Positions 54,280 to 64,000 of a stretch of 64,000 nucleotides of DNA are shown here, one piece after another. The position numbers and the translations under genes were made by a program. Position 1 is the stretch's first letter. Each line of letters starts with the position of its first letter. The stretch spans positions 17,422,001 through 17,486,000 of the forward strand of contig CM075937.1 of NCBI GenBank assembly GCA_038030265.1, in the 5' to 3' direction. This stretch comes from Corythucha ciliata (Eukaryota; Arthropoda; Insecta; Hemiptera; Tingidae). The notes below the pieces were generated by a model. That model had not been told where the DNA came from, did no database searches, and worked only from the letters and a program-made list of their open reading frames with translations.

Positions 54280-55853
54280 AGCTCGTTTAGCGTGACCCAG
54301 GGTGCACCGCGTGGAGGCGAACTGCTTCACACCCCAAAAGCCTCCACGAAAATTGGTGGAGTTGTCAAAATTTGCAACCTCAAAACACCTATACATCAAC
54401 TGGTAAAAATTTGAATGAAACTGATTTAACAAAGTCCATCCGGGAAATCAGACCGCTCTCAAACGCAGCCATTTGCTCGCGGAGGAATTCTTCCTTCTTG
54501 CGAATCGTCGTCGATTTCTGTTGTTGAGACTGCATTTTAACATACGTAGTAGCCTGTATGTCTTTCAAAACTTCAATGAACTTGAAGATGTGTGGATGGC
54601 TAGCATAAAACATTTGATTTAGCTTCGAATGGAATGCTTCACAGCTGTTCGTCGTCCTCATCGTACTGCAGGAAAACTCGCTCCACAAATTTGGAGGGTA
54701 CGTGGCATCCTCGGAAATGTAAGTCTCAAGAAGGTAGTCCAAAAAATCGTCAAGGTTCTTGGTTACCGGGACAATGGACATCAAATCGTCGGTGAACCAT
54801 TCACTCACATCGTTAGGGTGAAGAAATGGAAGGCCGAAAATCATTCTCAAACACTGACCGATTGCCGAATTTCGGTCTTTGAAATATGCAGTTAGACGAT
54901 GTTTCTGGATATTTCTCCACCAACTCTGGGCGAGGTGGAATCGGCAACCTCTAATTTCGCTATTTGGCCAAACTGATCGAACTGCTGTGTGAATAGCTCG
55001 TTCGAAATCAATGAAAACAGTTTTCGGCTCAAACTTCAAGTTCACCTCCTCACATTTCATCTTGACACTACTAAAGGCGTTCTCGTAACTAGCTGTTTCC
55101 TTATTGGGAAGTAAAAAGAATACTAAGGGAATTTCCATTCTGAATCGCGTGAAGCGTGAAAAGTTGGTGAAACAATTTCGCTCCCGCACAGGCACTTCAA
55201 ATTCGTCGTCGTCGAAATCCGACGATACTTGTACTCTCATCATTTATCAATAGAAAGTTTTCACCACTATTGGTCTCGATTGGGCATATTTCATTTAATG
55301 CGGAATGTAGTTCTAGTAGGGATTTCGGAAGCTTAGGATACACACTTCTACGAACTCGAAGGATACCTCGCCGGACGGAATTCACGTCGTCAGTGGTGAA
55401 CGTAGGAACATCCCCACTCGCCAACTCACGAACGAGTAATTTGTTAGGCCTCTCACACGGATTTTCGGTTGCCTTGCGTTTCACACTATTTCTCACTCTC
55501 TGCCTGTTCAGGGATTGAAGTGATTTTGGCGGGTGATCGTGAACCATTTTCGTCTCTACTGTTTCATTTTTTGAATTTACTTTGATGAATGACTTACAGT
55601 TTTTTTCAATGCACGCCCATCTCTGTACTTCACCTACCAACATCTTCTGAAAGTGGAACTTGTAGCCGTCGACAACGCGCAACACTTTGCCTCGATCAAT
55701 TATCACAGATAACGTGGCGCTCGGACTCGGATCCATCATACTGACTGGCAATGAAACCTTCGCACGCAGTTTGTACACATTCCCTCTCGGTCTCCCCACG
55801 GAATTTGACCTAAGTCATCGGTAAACACTCATTACCGGCACGGAATTTGTACA
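54264..55853 (-). mobile_element. FLYWCH/MULE transposon relic with TIRs
   Basis: Inverted termini TGTACAATCTCCGTGC and GCACGGAATTTGTACA enclose a damaged transposase gene on the minus strand. The outer left border is uncertain because the terminal motif is repeated further left (54178-54246). I could not find a matching 9-10-bp TSD at either choice of border. Confidence 0.7.
54389..55799 (-). pseudogene. Mutator-like transposase with N-terminal FLYWCH zinc finger, broken
   Basis: The first frame (55799 to 55197, 200 codons) has a FLYWCH finger at about residues 35-95: VVDGYKFHF, WACIEKNC and HDHPP supply the two Cys and two His ligands. The second frame (55243 to 54389) has the MULE catalytic core: IPLVFFLLPNKE, then FIDFERA with the second catalytic Asp, GCRFHLAQSWWR and the helical region ending NSCEAFHSKL, where the catalytic Glu is expected. 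The frames overlap by 47 bases, so a frameshift separates them. The segment that should carry the first catalytic Asp (the DGTF region) is missing or scrambled between residues 10 and 35 of the second frame. The gene is thus dead but not very old. It shows that a MULE family once able to make 9-10-bp TSDs existed in this genome. Confidence 0.85.
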
Positions 55854-55960
55854 CAGCCCGCGAATCAGCGATTTTTTTCTTAATTTTAGTCTGGAAGTTG
55901 CATCGCGAGACCACTAATCAGCGCTTTTTAGCAGCTATCGCCACGAATATTACCGATTTT
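55854..55960 (+). repeat. Family A units right of the MULE-like relic
   Basis: Three units (GCGAATCAGCGATTTTTTTC and relatives) continue the array that ends at 54110, so the MULE-like element was probably inserted into an existing array. Confidence 0.6.
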
Positions 55961-56240
55961 TGTCTGATGAAGGTCCGGACGAACCCCCCCCCCCGTACTT
56001 CGGTACACTATGCATTGGGTCTGAAGTCCAAGGAAAAATCTGGACGTACTCGGACCTTTTCGGGTTGCTTCAAGTCCAGAAAATGTGCTAAACCTAACTT
56101 CAACGTGAAACGCTCATGGAGATTTTATGGGGCTCTTCGTTATGGTACTAGCGCTCCTTCGTTCGTATACTTGTGGCTCTGGGGGGGGGGGGATCTATCC
56201 CCCATATCCCCCCGTAGCTACGTCACTGCTGATGTTTCCC
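55961..56240. other. G/C-run segment with a hAT-like terminus
   Basis: C-run at 55986 and G-run at 56180. At the right border the reverse strand reads CAGTGACGTAGCTACGGGGG, similar to other array borders. The interior (GTCCGGAC, AATCTGGACGTACTCGGACC) contains short self-complementary pieces. No gene. Confidence 0.4.
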
Positions 56241-56269
56241 GGACGACTCGGAAAGGCAAAGCCTAACAC

Positions 56270-56341
56270 GTCACCGGAGCGCAATTGGTATCGCATTGGA
56301 CTAGCAATCCAGAGGTTGCGGGTTCAAATACCGCCGGGGAG
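56270..56341 (+). tRNA. tRNA-like sequence, degenerate (anticodon AGC by position)
   Basis: D arm GCGCAATTGGTATCGC, anticodon stem TTGGA/TCCAG with loop CTAGCAA, and T arm GCGGG-TTCAAAT-ACCGC with one mismatch. The acceptor GTCACCG against CGGGGAG pairs at five of seven positions. There is no T-run terminator directly after it. It may be a tRNA pseudogene or the head of a SINE. Confidence 0.4.
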
Positions 56342-56634
56342 CCCATTTTAGGACTTCATCTCGGAAGGGGTTGGTTTTTTACAACATGTATGGGTATACA
56401 AAATTAGCTCAAAATTCATACATATTCATACGGTTTTTACCGTCTGTAACCGTTAGTAAGACATATGAACTCGGAACAAGTGATTTTCCAAAACAAACTT
56501 TTTTGCAACACATTTTATGGCAAAGTTTTATGGCCATCGTCTCTGATCTTAATTCCATCGAAAATAAAGTTCTAGAGAATTGAATTTCATTTAGAACTTG
56601 CCGTGTGCCACCAAAAGGGGAGACCCCCCCCCCC

Positions 56635-56765
56635 CATTTGTGCAACAGTCTTGCCAGACTCTTGTGCAAGACCAAGACCAAGACTGAGCCTGCGAGACCG
56701 AGACCAAGACTGGATTGTGAATGCAAGACCAAGACTTGACAGTCTTGGTCTTGTTCAACAAGAAA
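56635..56765. repeat. CAAGACCAAGAC-rich dispersed repeat, copy 2
   Basis: Contains CAAGACCAAGACCAAGACTG, GGATTGTGAATGCAAGACC and a terminal self-complementary CTTGACAGTCTTGGTCTTG. It is related to 51470-51665 but rearranged. Confidence 0.6.
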
Positions 56766-59480
56766 TTTATGATAATTTTATCGACCTATTAATTCGATCG
56801 ACTGAAATGTACCTAGGTACAACAAAGTTAATAAAATAAATAAATAAAAAATATTAAAAACTATTTTCGGAAAGTTTTGTTTATGTTTGAAATGCGATGC
56901 GATGTTACCACGTCCCTTGGGCTGTGATTCACCGTGCGGGTAGTTCAATTATTAATTATTACTCAAAGAATGAATTTTAAATTATTCAAACACTTGAGAA
57001 TCCGAGAGTTACAAAATCATTTCTAATTACTTAACACAGTCTTTGGGAAGGTTACCAAATAAGAAAAAAATAATATAACGAGATTATTACGTTATTTCTT
57101 AGTTTTTAGTGTCAAAATAACCCTCCTCCGCCTGTCACCTCATTCTTGTCGACCGAACAGAACTTGATGCTTACAATAAAAATTCCGGGTAAATATACGC
57201 AATTTTTTTTTTTTCGCAGCTCGTCAAGCCCACAGGCCTTTAAAAAGAGTTGCAAGTCTCGTTCTTCAGTTTATGTGGCAAGACCGCAGGAGGAGGACGT
57301 CTGGGCTTGGCCTCTGCTTTTTGCTCCTGATCTCTTTTTTTTTTTCTTCTTCTTCTTTTTCCTCTAAAGCCCGGTCGCAGGGATCGACCTGTGAGGAGGC
57401 TTGGCAAGAGGCAACACCAGATTGCTTTTTAGTGGCCAGTGAAAGTCAAGTCACACTCACATACCTATAGATAGAGTCTTTCATAAGTAGAGCTCTCGCC
57501 CCCCCACCCGACACCCCCTCACTGTACTTCTATTACAAAGAAGCACTTCACGCCAACACCGAGGCAAAAAAAAACAAAAAAAAAACAACGTATATAATAT
57601 ATGGGTACACAAATCAATTGACCCAGGTGGAGAATTCAACGGATTTGGCTATCTCTCTGTCTCTGTTTTGTGACCTGCCTTGGCTCACGTTCATTCTCTC
57701 TTTTTCCCTCCGTCTCTTTCTTTGTTTGTAAGAAAGCAATTTTTGAGTTCCACACAAAACAATAGGGAGCAATTTTTAAGTTGGACAGGGAAACAGTAGC
57801 TTTTATAGATAATTATCTTACGAAAAACTTGAAAGTAAAAGGTCTTAGGCCTTGAAAGAAAAAAAAAAGACAAGTTCATTACCATAATGGGACCCTCTGA
57901 ACGAATGCAAATTATAGAATTTTTAATTACGCTTCCTAGACTAGCATAAATTATTAGAATAGGTACGCAAATGTATAAGAAATTCAGGAATGACAATTTT
58001 TTCTCATTTTTCCCCCCAGTCGCAAGGTCAATTTCTAATCGTAAAAAACGAGTCTCGCCCAACCAGAATCCTTGCGATCATCCTCAGCAATTTCACCACT
58101 TCCCTTACAATGCAATTACAACTCAATCAATTCCCTGTATTAATTACCTCGTCTTATTTATCGGCCTGGTTTTTTTACGAAATCATTGCCCAATATGCAG
58201 CGCACCTCCAACATAATTCTTAGTGAACATTTTTTTTTTTTGTTTTCAGTTCACGCAATAGCGAAATACCCGGTAATTAAAAAAGCATCTAGAAAGTTGA
58301 AAGGGTCAAAATCGTGGAGGGTTTGGAGTCTCGGACATTATTATAGGCCTGGTCTCCTTTATACAACTTTGAAAAACCACGATGTATACGATCTTGCTAC
58401 GTTTTTTTTTTTATTTTACGGGATTAACTTCACCCTTTAAATTGTCTTTTTGTTGTTTCCCCCCCTCCCCCTCCCCTTTTTCAAAACGACTTGAACCGGC
58501 GTATAAAATAACCTTGAGCCAATAAAACGCCAGGGGGTACTGACGAGACGAGGGGGCGGTTACCCAATAAAATTCCGTGCAGTTAAAAAGTGACGCGGCA
58601 AACAGACTTAAAGGATTCCTTTGCATTTGAAGCCGCTGTTTTTTTTTTATAACCTTTGGGTTGGAAAGAAAATCATTTTTTTGATCATCGGAAACGCTTA
58701 AAATGCCAACAACAACAACAACAACAACAACAAATCGCGAGAAAACACATAAAAATGAAAATTAGTTTTCTACGGATCTTTCTAGAAATATTCCAGCCAA
58801 AGGATTAAGTGCCTAGGTGATAGCGGTCTGCAACCCTTTTATTGCGTTTTATTTGTCTCGTTCCAACATTTAATACGTGGTTTAGGGTTACAGTGGTGGG
58901 AGGGGGGGGTGCAAGGCTGAATGTCCTTTCACAGGTCTATAGGGAGAACCACTCCCATCATTTTTTTTTATATTTTTTTCAGGTAGATATTGTTATGCAA
59001 GAATGAAAATGGGTTGAGGGGACAGCTTCTCCACTCCTGGACTCAATCTATCGGATGCGTCAATGTCACTTAAAACAATATATACGTAATATTATGTTGG
59101 CTCTTTGCCGGCACCTCTCAACTGGTTCTCCCAGGTCGAATTGACAATTCGATAGATTTCAAAAATGACGACTTAATTGTGAAAATTTGAGTTGAGTAGG
59201 AGGCTACGAGGGTGTAGACGTGTTATGAAATTAAGCATTACTTGGAGCCTTTAACAGCCTTAAGCCTGGGGATACATTTATCAGAGAGCTTGTCAAGTGA
59301 ACTGGGGTAATGGTTTTATAAATGGCTTTTAAGGAGTAAGAAGATGACAACTCCGTCATTCTTTTCTTTTGGGCCCCATATATACGAGCTCGTAATAAGA
59401 TCATCTTCATAGACTAACCGTGAATACTCGCTCTTGAGATATTGTATAATCAATAAGTATACGGATAAATTTTAGTAAAA
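56766..59480. other. Unique AT-rich interval without recognised gene
   Basis: No array, transposon or conserved motif over 2.7 kb. Frames such as 57146-57470 and 57691-58062 (minus) are built on T- or A-runs. A (CAA)n microsatellite lies at 58708-58733. Several acceptor-like TTTTCAG sites exist (for example before 58247), but the sequence after them has no recognisable protein. Confidence 0.45.
58708..58733. repeat. (CAA)n microsatellite
   Basis: Nearly nine perfect CAA units. Confidence 0.9.
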
Positions 59481-60370
59481 CTAAATTTAAAACTAAAAGA
59501 ATGAAAGAGCCAAAATAAACGAAGTTTGGTTTGAAAAAGTCAAACCCACTAAATGTATATATGAATGAGCGTTCAATGCTATGCAATCGGGGTTTGAACG
59601 AGCCAATTTTAAAATATTCAGATTAGAATAATTGAATATCTGCTAAATTTAGCCTGAAAGATTGGAAATCAAGAAAATCACGTTTTAGTAAAGAAAGAAC
59701 CAACAATCCGTGAATTAGGTTGATTTTGGTTTTTAAAAGAACCAAATTAGTTTTTCGTGTTAACGAAACCTGCGAAATTGATTTTAGAAATAAGAGTCAG
59801 TTCGGTTTACGAGAATGGCAAAATCACAAAATCGACTATTCACGCCCTACAAATGGCAAAACTGACTCTTCGCGCCATGGACAAGCTATGCAATCCATGA
59901 AATCGTAAAAACTTACTAAATGTGCTCCCCAAAAAATCCAAACTGACTATACATGTCACATGTGCCCCCCCCCCAATTCCAAATTTTGTGGATTTTTGCT
60001 CCCAGAACGAATTTCGAAGGTTTTCCTCGCTCAAAACGCCAATGTCACAGAATTGACTTCCTAAAAAGCCAATTTGCACCGGGTTGACTCTTCATGAACG
60101 CAATTCCACTCATTAGACACTTTCGATGTCCAAATATCACGGATTGAACACACCGCAAAACCCAGTTTCGTGGTTTTGGCTACTTCAATAACAAAATTTG
60201 CCGGTTTGGCACTTTTTGAGACCAAATTTGTCGGATTTCGTAGGTCAGAAACCAATTTCGTGGCGCAGGCTCCCTTAAGACGGATTTCACGTGTTTTTTA
60301 AAGGATGAATGAGCGTATTGGCTCATTTTAAAGAGAAATTTCATGGCTCTGGCTGTTTTTAAAAACAAAA
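59480..60370. repeat. Family B array with facing arms
   Basis: Up to about 59900 units read GAGCCAA, CCCACTAAAT and GAAATTGATTTT (A-rich sense). After a C-run at 59967-59975 the orientation flips (CCAATTTGCACCGGGTTGAC, CAGTTTCGTGGTTTTGGC). Confidence 0.7.
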
Positions 60371-60399
60371 TATCGTAGGGTCCAGACGCGGATCCAAGA

Positions 60400-62640
60400 T
60401 TTAGTCAAGGAAGAGGCTTATAAAATGGTGTCCTTCGCTCTAAAAGAAAATGGCTTGCTATCAATTCACTGCCTATTCCCACCTTAAAACGCCTAAAAAA
60501 TGGCCAAACTGGCAATTACCGCTCTAAAAAAAAGCCCAACGGACTTCATGCGGTCTAAAAGTGGCTAGACTGACGGTTCGTGCAGCCCTGAAAATGCATG
60601 AAAAGATCATAAATCCCGCGCTATAAAACTGGCTAAATCTTCCATTCACGAGCTACAGCTGGCTAAAACTAGCGATTCCCGCTCTAAAAGTGGCCGAGCT
60701 GACGTAACGCGCTCTAGAAAAGGGCAAACTAACAATTCACGCTCCGGAAATCCCTAAACGGACAATTTCAAAATCAACCATTTGCGCGCCAAGAATGCCC
60801 AAACTGACCATTCGGGCGTTGGCTTGAGGGAAAAAAGCAAACCTGTTGATTCGCGCTTATCATAAATTGCCAAACATACTTTACGAACCCTAAAAATGGA
60901 AAAACTGACGATTCATGCTCTGAAAATATCACACTGGTTATTCACTCTCTATAAATGGCTATGCTGACAATTTGAGCCCTAGAAATGGTAAGCTGACCAT
61001 TCGCACCTCATGAATCGCGCGACGGACTATTCGCACCTTAAAAAATGGCAGAACTGACTGTTTGCGTTCTCTAAATGGTTAAACTAATAATTCACGCGAT
61101 GAAAATGTCAAAGCTGAGGACGTAACGTACAAGTGACTAAAATGACGGATTCATTCCCTAGGAATGGCCATACTGGCAGTGTTCAAATTGCCAAACTGGC
61201 TATTCACGCCCTATAAAATTGGTAAAACTGACTGTATGCGGCCTACGATGAATGGATAGACTGACAATTCGCACTTTGAGAATCCCTAAGCAGATGATTC
61301 ATGTCCTGAAAATGACAAAATTGGCCATTCGCGCGTTAGAAATAGCCATACTGAGCCTTCACGCCTTGAAAATAACGTCTAAATTGACGATCCTGAACTT
61401 AAAAACTGGCTATTTACGCCCTGTAAATGACATAATCAACTCATACCAGCAATTCACGGTCTAAACATGGCCTAAATTATCGTTTATGTGCTCTACAGAG
61501 GCTAAACAGACGATTCGCGCCTTCAAAATGGCTATCTGCACCAAAAAAAAAAAAAAAAAATGGCCAAACAGGGCTATTCGCGCCCTTCAACCGACAAACT
61601 GACCACTTGCGATTGCGCACCGAGCATGGGCCATCGTCACCGAACCCCTCCTCCCCACCGACCATAGCGTTAGCTGCTACATGCTCCTCATGGACTGGAT
61701 GAACTTTTTGATTTGATTTGAAACTATAAATTGCTATAAAATTGCTTGATTGGCAAATCACGCCCTAAAAATGGCTAAATGTGCTAATTCGTGCCAGTGA
61801 AATGGCGAAACTTATCATTCGTGCAAAAGTGGGCAAACTGAGCCACCACGCCTAGAAAATGGCTAAAAATGCAGACAATTTGTGCCCTAAAAATAGCAGA
61901 AATAATAGTTCACTTCTTCGAAATGCCTTAACTGACGATTCATGTCATTAAAATGCCTAATGTGACTTGCTGCTAGTTGGACCTAAAAAAGAAATTTCAT
62001 GGATTTCACTGCGCCAAAAACAATTTTTATGTTCGTCCGAAACCATTCAAAAAATGGTGAATCTAGCGATTCGTGCCTTATAAATTACTAAACTAACCGT
62101 TTCAACCCTAAAATTTACTTTACGAACGATTCGTCCCCTGGAAATAGTCAAACGGACTATTCACGCCCTGAAATGGCTAAAATGACGATTCGCGCCTTGG
62201 AAATGCCTAAAATGAAGCTTCGCAGCTTGAAAATGGCCAAAAAAAACATTCCGAGCCTTTTAAAATGGCTGAACTGACGATTAGTGTTCTGAAATAACTA
62301 AGCGCATAAAATAGTTCAATCTTCAAAGTTTCGCTCTACAAGTGGTCCCACTGGTCATTCGCGCTTTTTGGGAAGCGTCAGGGACAACGACAATTCGTCC
62401 CTTGAAAGTGGTAGGTCAGACTGGACGAGCCCTAAAACGGGCTGCTGGTCGTATTGACAATTCATGCCCCCCCCCTCCCTCACAATGGCTACACTGACAG
62501 ATTCTAGCCTTGAAAAACGACCACTCGCGTTGCAATAACGGCCAAATTGACCATTCGTGTCTTAAAAATGCCAGAACTGACGATTCATACCCCAACTATC
62601 ATCAAAACGACTAGTCAGGCACTAAAAATTGCAAACTCAG
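60400..62640 (+). repeat. Degenerate ~30-bp array, family G
   Basis: About 70 units of GCCCTAAAAATGGCTAAAC plus TGACGATTCGC lie here. It is a family not seen left of 60 kb. A-run at 61541-61560; 61600-61735 is a short non-repetitive insert. The 94-codon minus frame 61477-61761 overlaps this insert and has no known motif. Confidence 0.85.
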
Positions 62641-62679
62641 TCACTGACGAGAATTTGGGTTTCGGAATAGCGCATGGAT

Positions 62680-63250
62680 TTTCTTAATTCCTCCCTCGGT
62701 AACTGTCAGTTTCGTCCGAGCTGTCAATTTTTTTCCTTAAAACTGATATTCCGTCTTTGAAAAACTCTCAATTTCGCCCTAGAAACTGACAGTCTTGACT
62801 TGGAATTTGTCAATTTCCTCCAAAACATCACACAACTTGATTTCGAGATTCAGCAGCAGACGATTGGGTCCCACAACATGGGATTTTTGATCCTCTTCAC
62901 CTGAAAAAGTAGAGTACTAAAAACTCTCACAACATTTCCGTCCTTCAAACTGTCAATTTTGGTCCTGGAAACTGTCAATTTCATCCCGGAAACTGTCAAC
63001 TTCTCAAAATAAACTGTCAATTTTGTCCTATAAACTGTTGATTTCATCCATGAGAATGTCAATTTCGTAAGAAGACTGTCGTCGGAAGAAGGTCAAATTT
63101 CATTCCCGAAACAGTCACTTTCGTCGTCAAACCTATTAGTGTCGTCCTGAAACTCCCAATTTCATCCTAAAATCTTTCAATTTCGTTCTGGAAACTGTAA
63201 ATTTCGTCCTCGAAACACTGCCAATGTCGCCCTATAGACACTGTCATTTT
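62680..63250 (-). repeat. Family E array (T-rich sense)
   Basis: Units AAACTGTCAATTTCGTCC with 24-25-base spacing, interrupted at 62820-62930. It is followed by a 12-base G-run at 63295. Confidence 0.8.
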
Positions 63251-63339
63251 CGGCTTGAGAATAAAAATCTCGTAGAGGCTAATACGACCAACAAGGGGGG
63301 GGGGGGTTAAGTCTCTATAGCCCCCTTAAATCAACCAAT

Positions 63340-63650
63340 GCGCCTTCCCCCAATACCTAAACAGCAATTCCTGCCCAGAAAATGACCAGAAACATGATTA
63401 TTCGCACCTGACAATGTCTAACGTGGCAAACCGCGCTTTAAAAAAGACCAAACTGAGAATTCCCGGCCTAAAAACTGGAAAACAGTCCGTTCGGACAGAC
63501 TCTAAAATGGTAAAACTGACAGCTCGTGATGCCCTGATAATATCACATTGACTATTCAAGCCTTAGAAATGACCAATACTGAAAGTTAGCGCCGTAAAAA
63601 TTGCCGAACTGGTTATTCACGCCAAAAAATTGACAAAAATGACTCTATCA
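63340..63650 (+). repeat. Family G array, continued
   Basis: Units such as GACTATTCAAGCCTTAGAAA are the same family as at 60.4-62.6 kb, separated from it by the family E block. Confidence 0.75.
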
Positions 63651-64000
63651 TGTGGCAGACATACGAGGTGGGTTTTCGGGGTTCAACTCCCCCCCCCCCT
63701 AACTAAGTAGGTGGCGTCTGCTATAATTTCTTGGTAGCCGTCCTATTAGGGATTTATTTTAATTTTAATGCTCCAAAAGACGTAAAGGGGGAGCTGTACA
63801 GATGACCCCCCTGGACACCATCTATTCAACCCTCGTCCACAATGCATCAGCTGGTAGTGCATCGATGACGATGCTGAGGCCCCCATTTTGTGATGGAGGG
63901 GGGGCACCAAAAAGCTTTAAGATGAGATAATATGGATTTTTAGGTTATAAAGCGTTGATTAGCGGAAAATATTGAGAACAAGCGCACATTCGCACCTTAA
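63651..64000. mobile_element. Head of a second copy of the 10170 hAT-like element (cut by window end)
   Basis: GTGGCAGACATACGAGGTGG corresponds to GTGGCGGATTTACGGGGTGG at 10172. The two loci then share GTGGGTTTT, a CCCCCC run, TCTGCTATAATTT against TCTACTATAATTT, CTACAATGCA against CCACAATGCA, a G-run, and finally AGCGTTGATTAGC leading into a family A array. The order is the same over about 340 bp, with several small insertions. The body and right end lie outside the window. Confidence 0.7.

Noticed and set aside
57146..57470. Frames containing FFFFFF stretches, considered as exons after a TTTTCCTCTAAAG acceptor
   Set aside because: They depend on T-runs and have no donor, homology or conserved motif that I could recognise.
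58247..58440. Possible exon after a strong TTTTCAG acceptor
   Set aside because: The translation has no known motif and ends in a poly-Phe stretch; there is no partner exon nearby.

Overview
The window is eukaryotic and almost certainly metazoan. It is AT-rich, has spliced genes with GT-AG introns, and contains two genes with clear animal orthologues: BNIP3 (mitophagy receptor) on the + strand and CDK20/CCRK (ciliary kinase) on the - strand. I could not fix the phylum. Everything below comes from reading the sequence by eye; no alignment, search or folding program was run, so repeat boundaries are approximate unless a target-site duplication (TSD) is quoted. Layout: 1-3.3 kb is a scrap-heap of non-LTR retrotransposon pieces, a foldback repeat and a small inverted-repeat element. 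3.30-7.17 kb is a small inverted-repeat element split by a 3.7-kb hAT-like element. The BNIP3 promoter and exon 1 sit at 7.4-7.85 kb. A 24.1-kb first intron follows, then exon 2 at 31.95 kb, a 4.7-kb second intron and exons 3-6 at 36.77-37.71 kb. The first two introns are largely filled with degenerate tandem arrays and small transposons. 38.5-44.0 kb is array DNA; 44.7-46.1 kb is CDK20 with six compact exons. 46.8-56.8 kb holds more arrays, a broken Jockey-like reverse transcriptase, a 400-bp palindromic element and a decayed FLYWCH/MULE transposon. 56.8-59.5 kb looks unique and gene-free. 59.5-64 kb is array DNA again. The most unusual component is a set of at least eight families of degenerate short-period arrays (monomers about 17-33 bp). 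They occupy roughly half of the window and repeatedly flip orientation, giving A-rich and T-rich arms facing each other. At 10170-12157 one such array forms the body of a discrete element with hAT-like termini and a perfect 8-bp TSD. The head of a second copy starts at about 63651 and runs off the window. A third array-bearing element (3350-7026) lies inside another transposon. I infer a class of non-autonomous hAT-like elements whose internal cargo is minisatellite DNA and which may have seeded the arrays across the locus. The two host genes are unrelated in function: BNIP3 acts at the mitochondrial outer membrane, and CDK20 in cilium and cell-cycle control. Their proximity implies no joint role.
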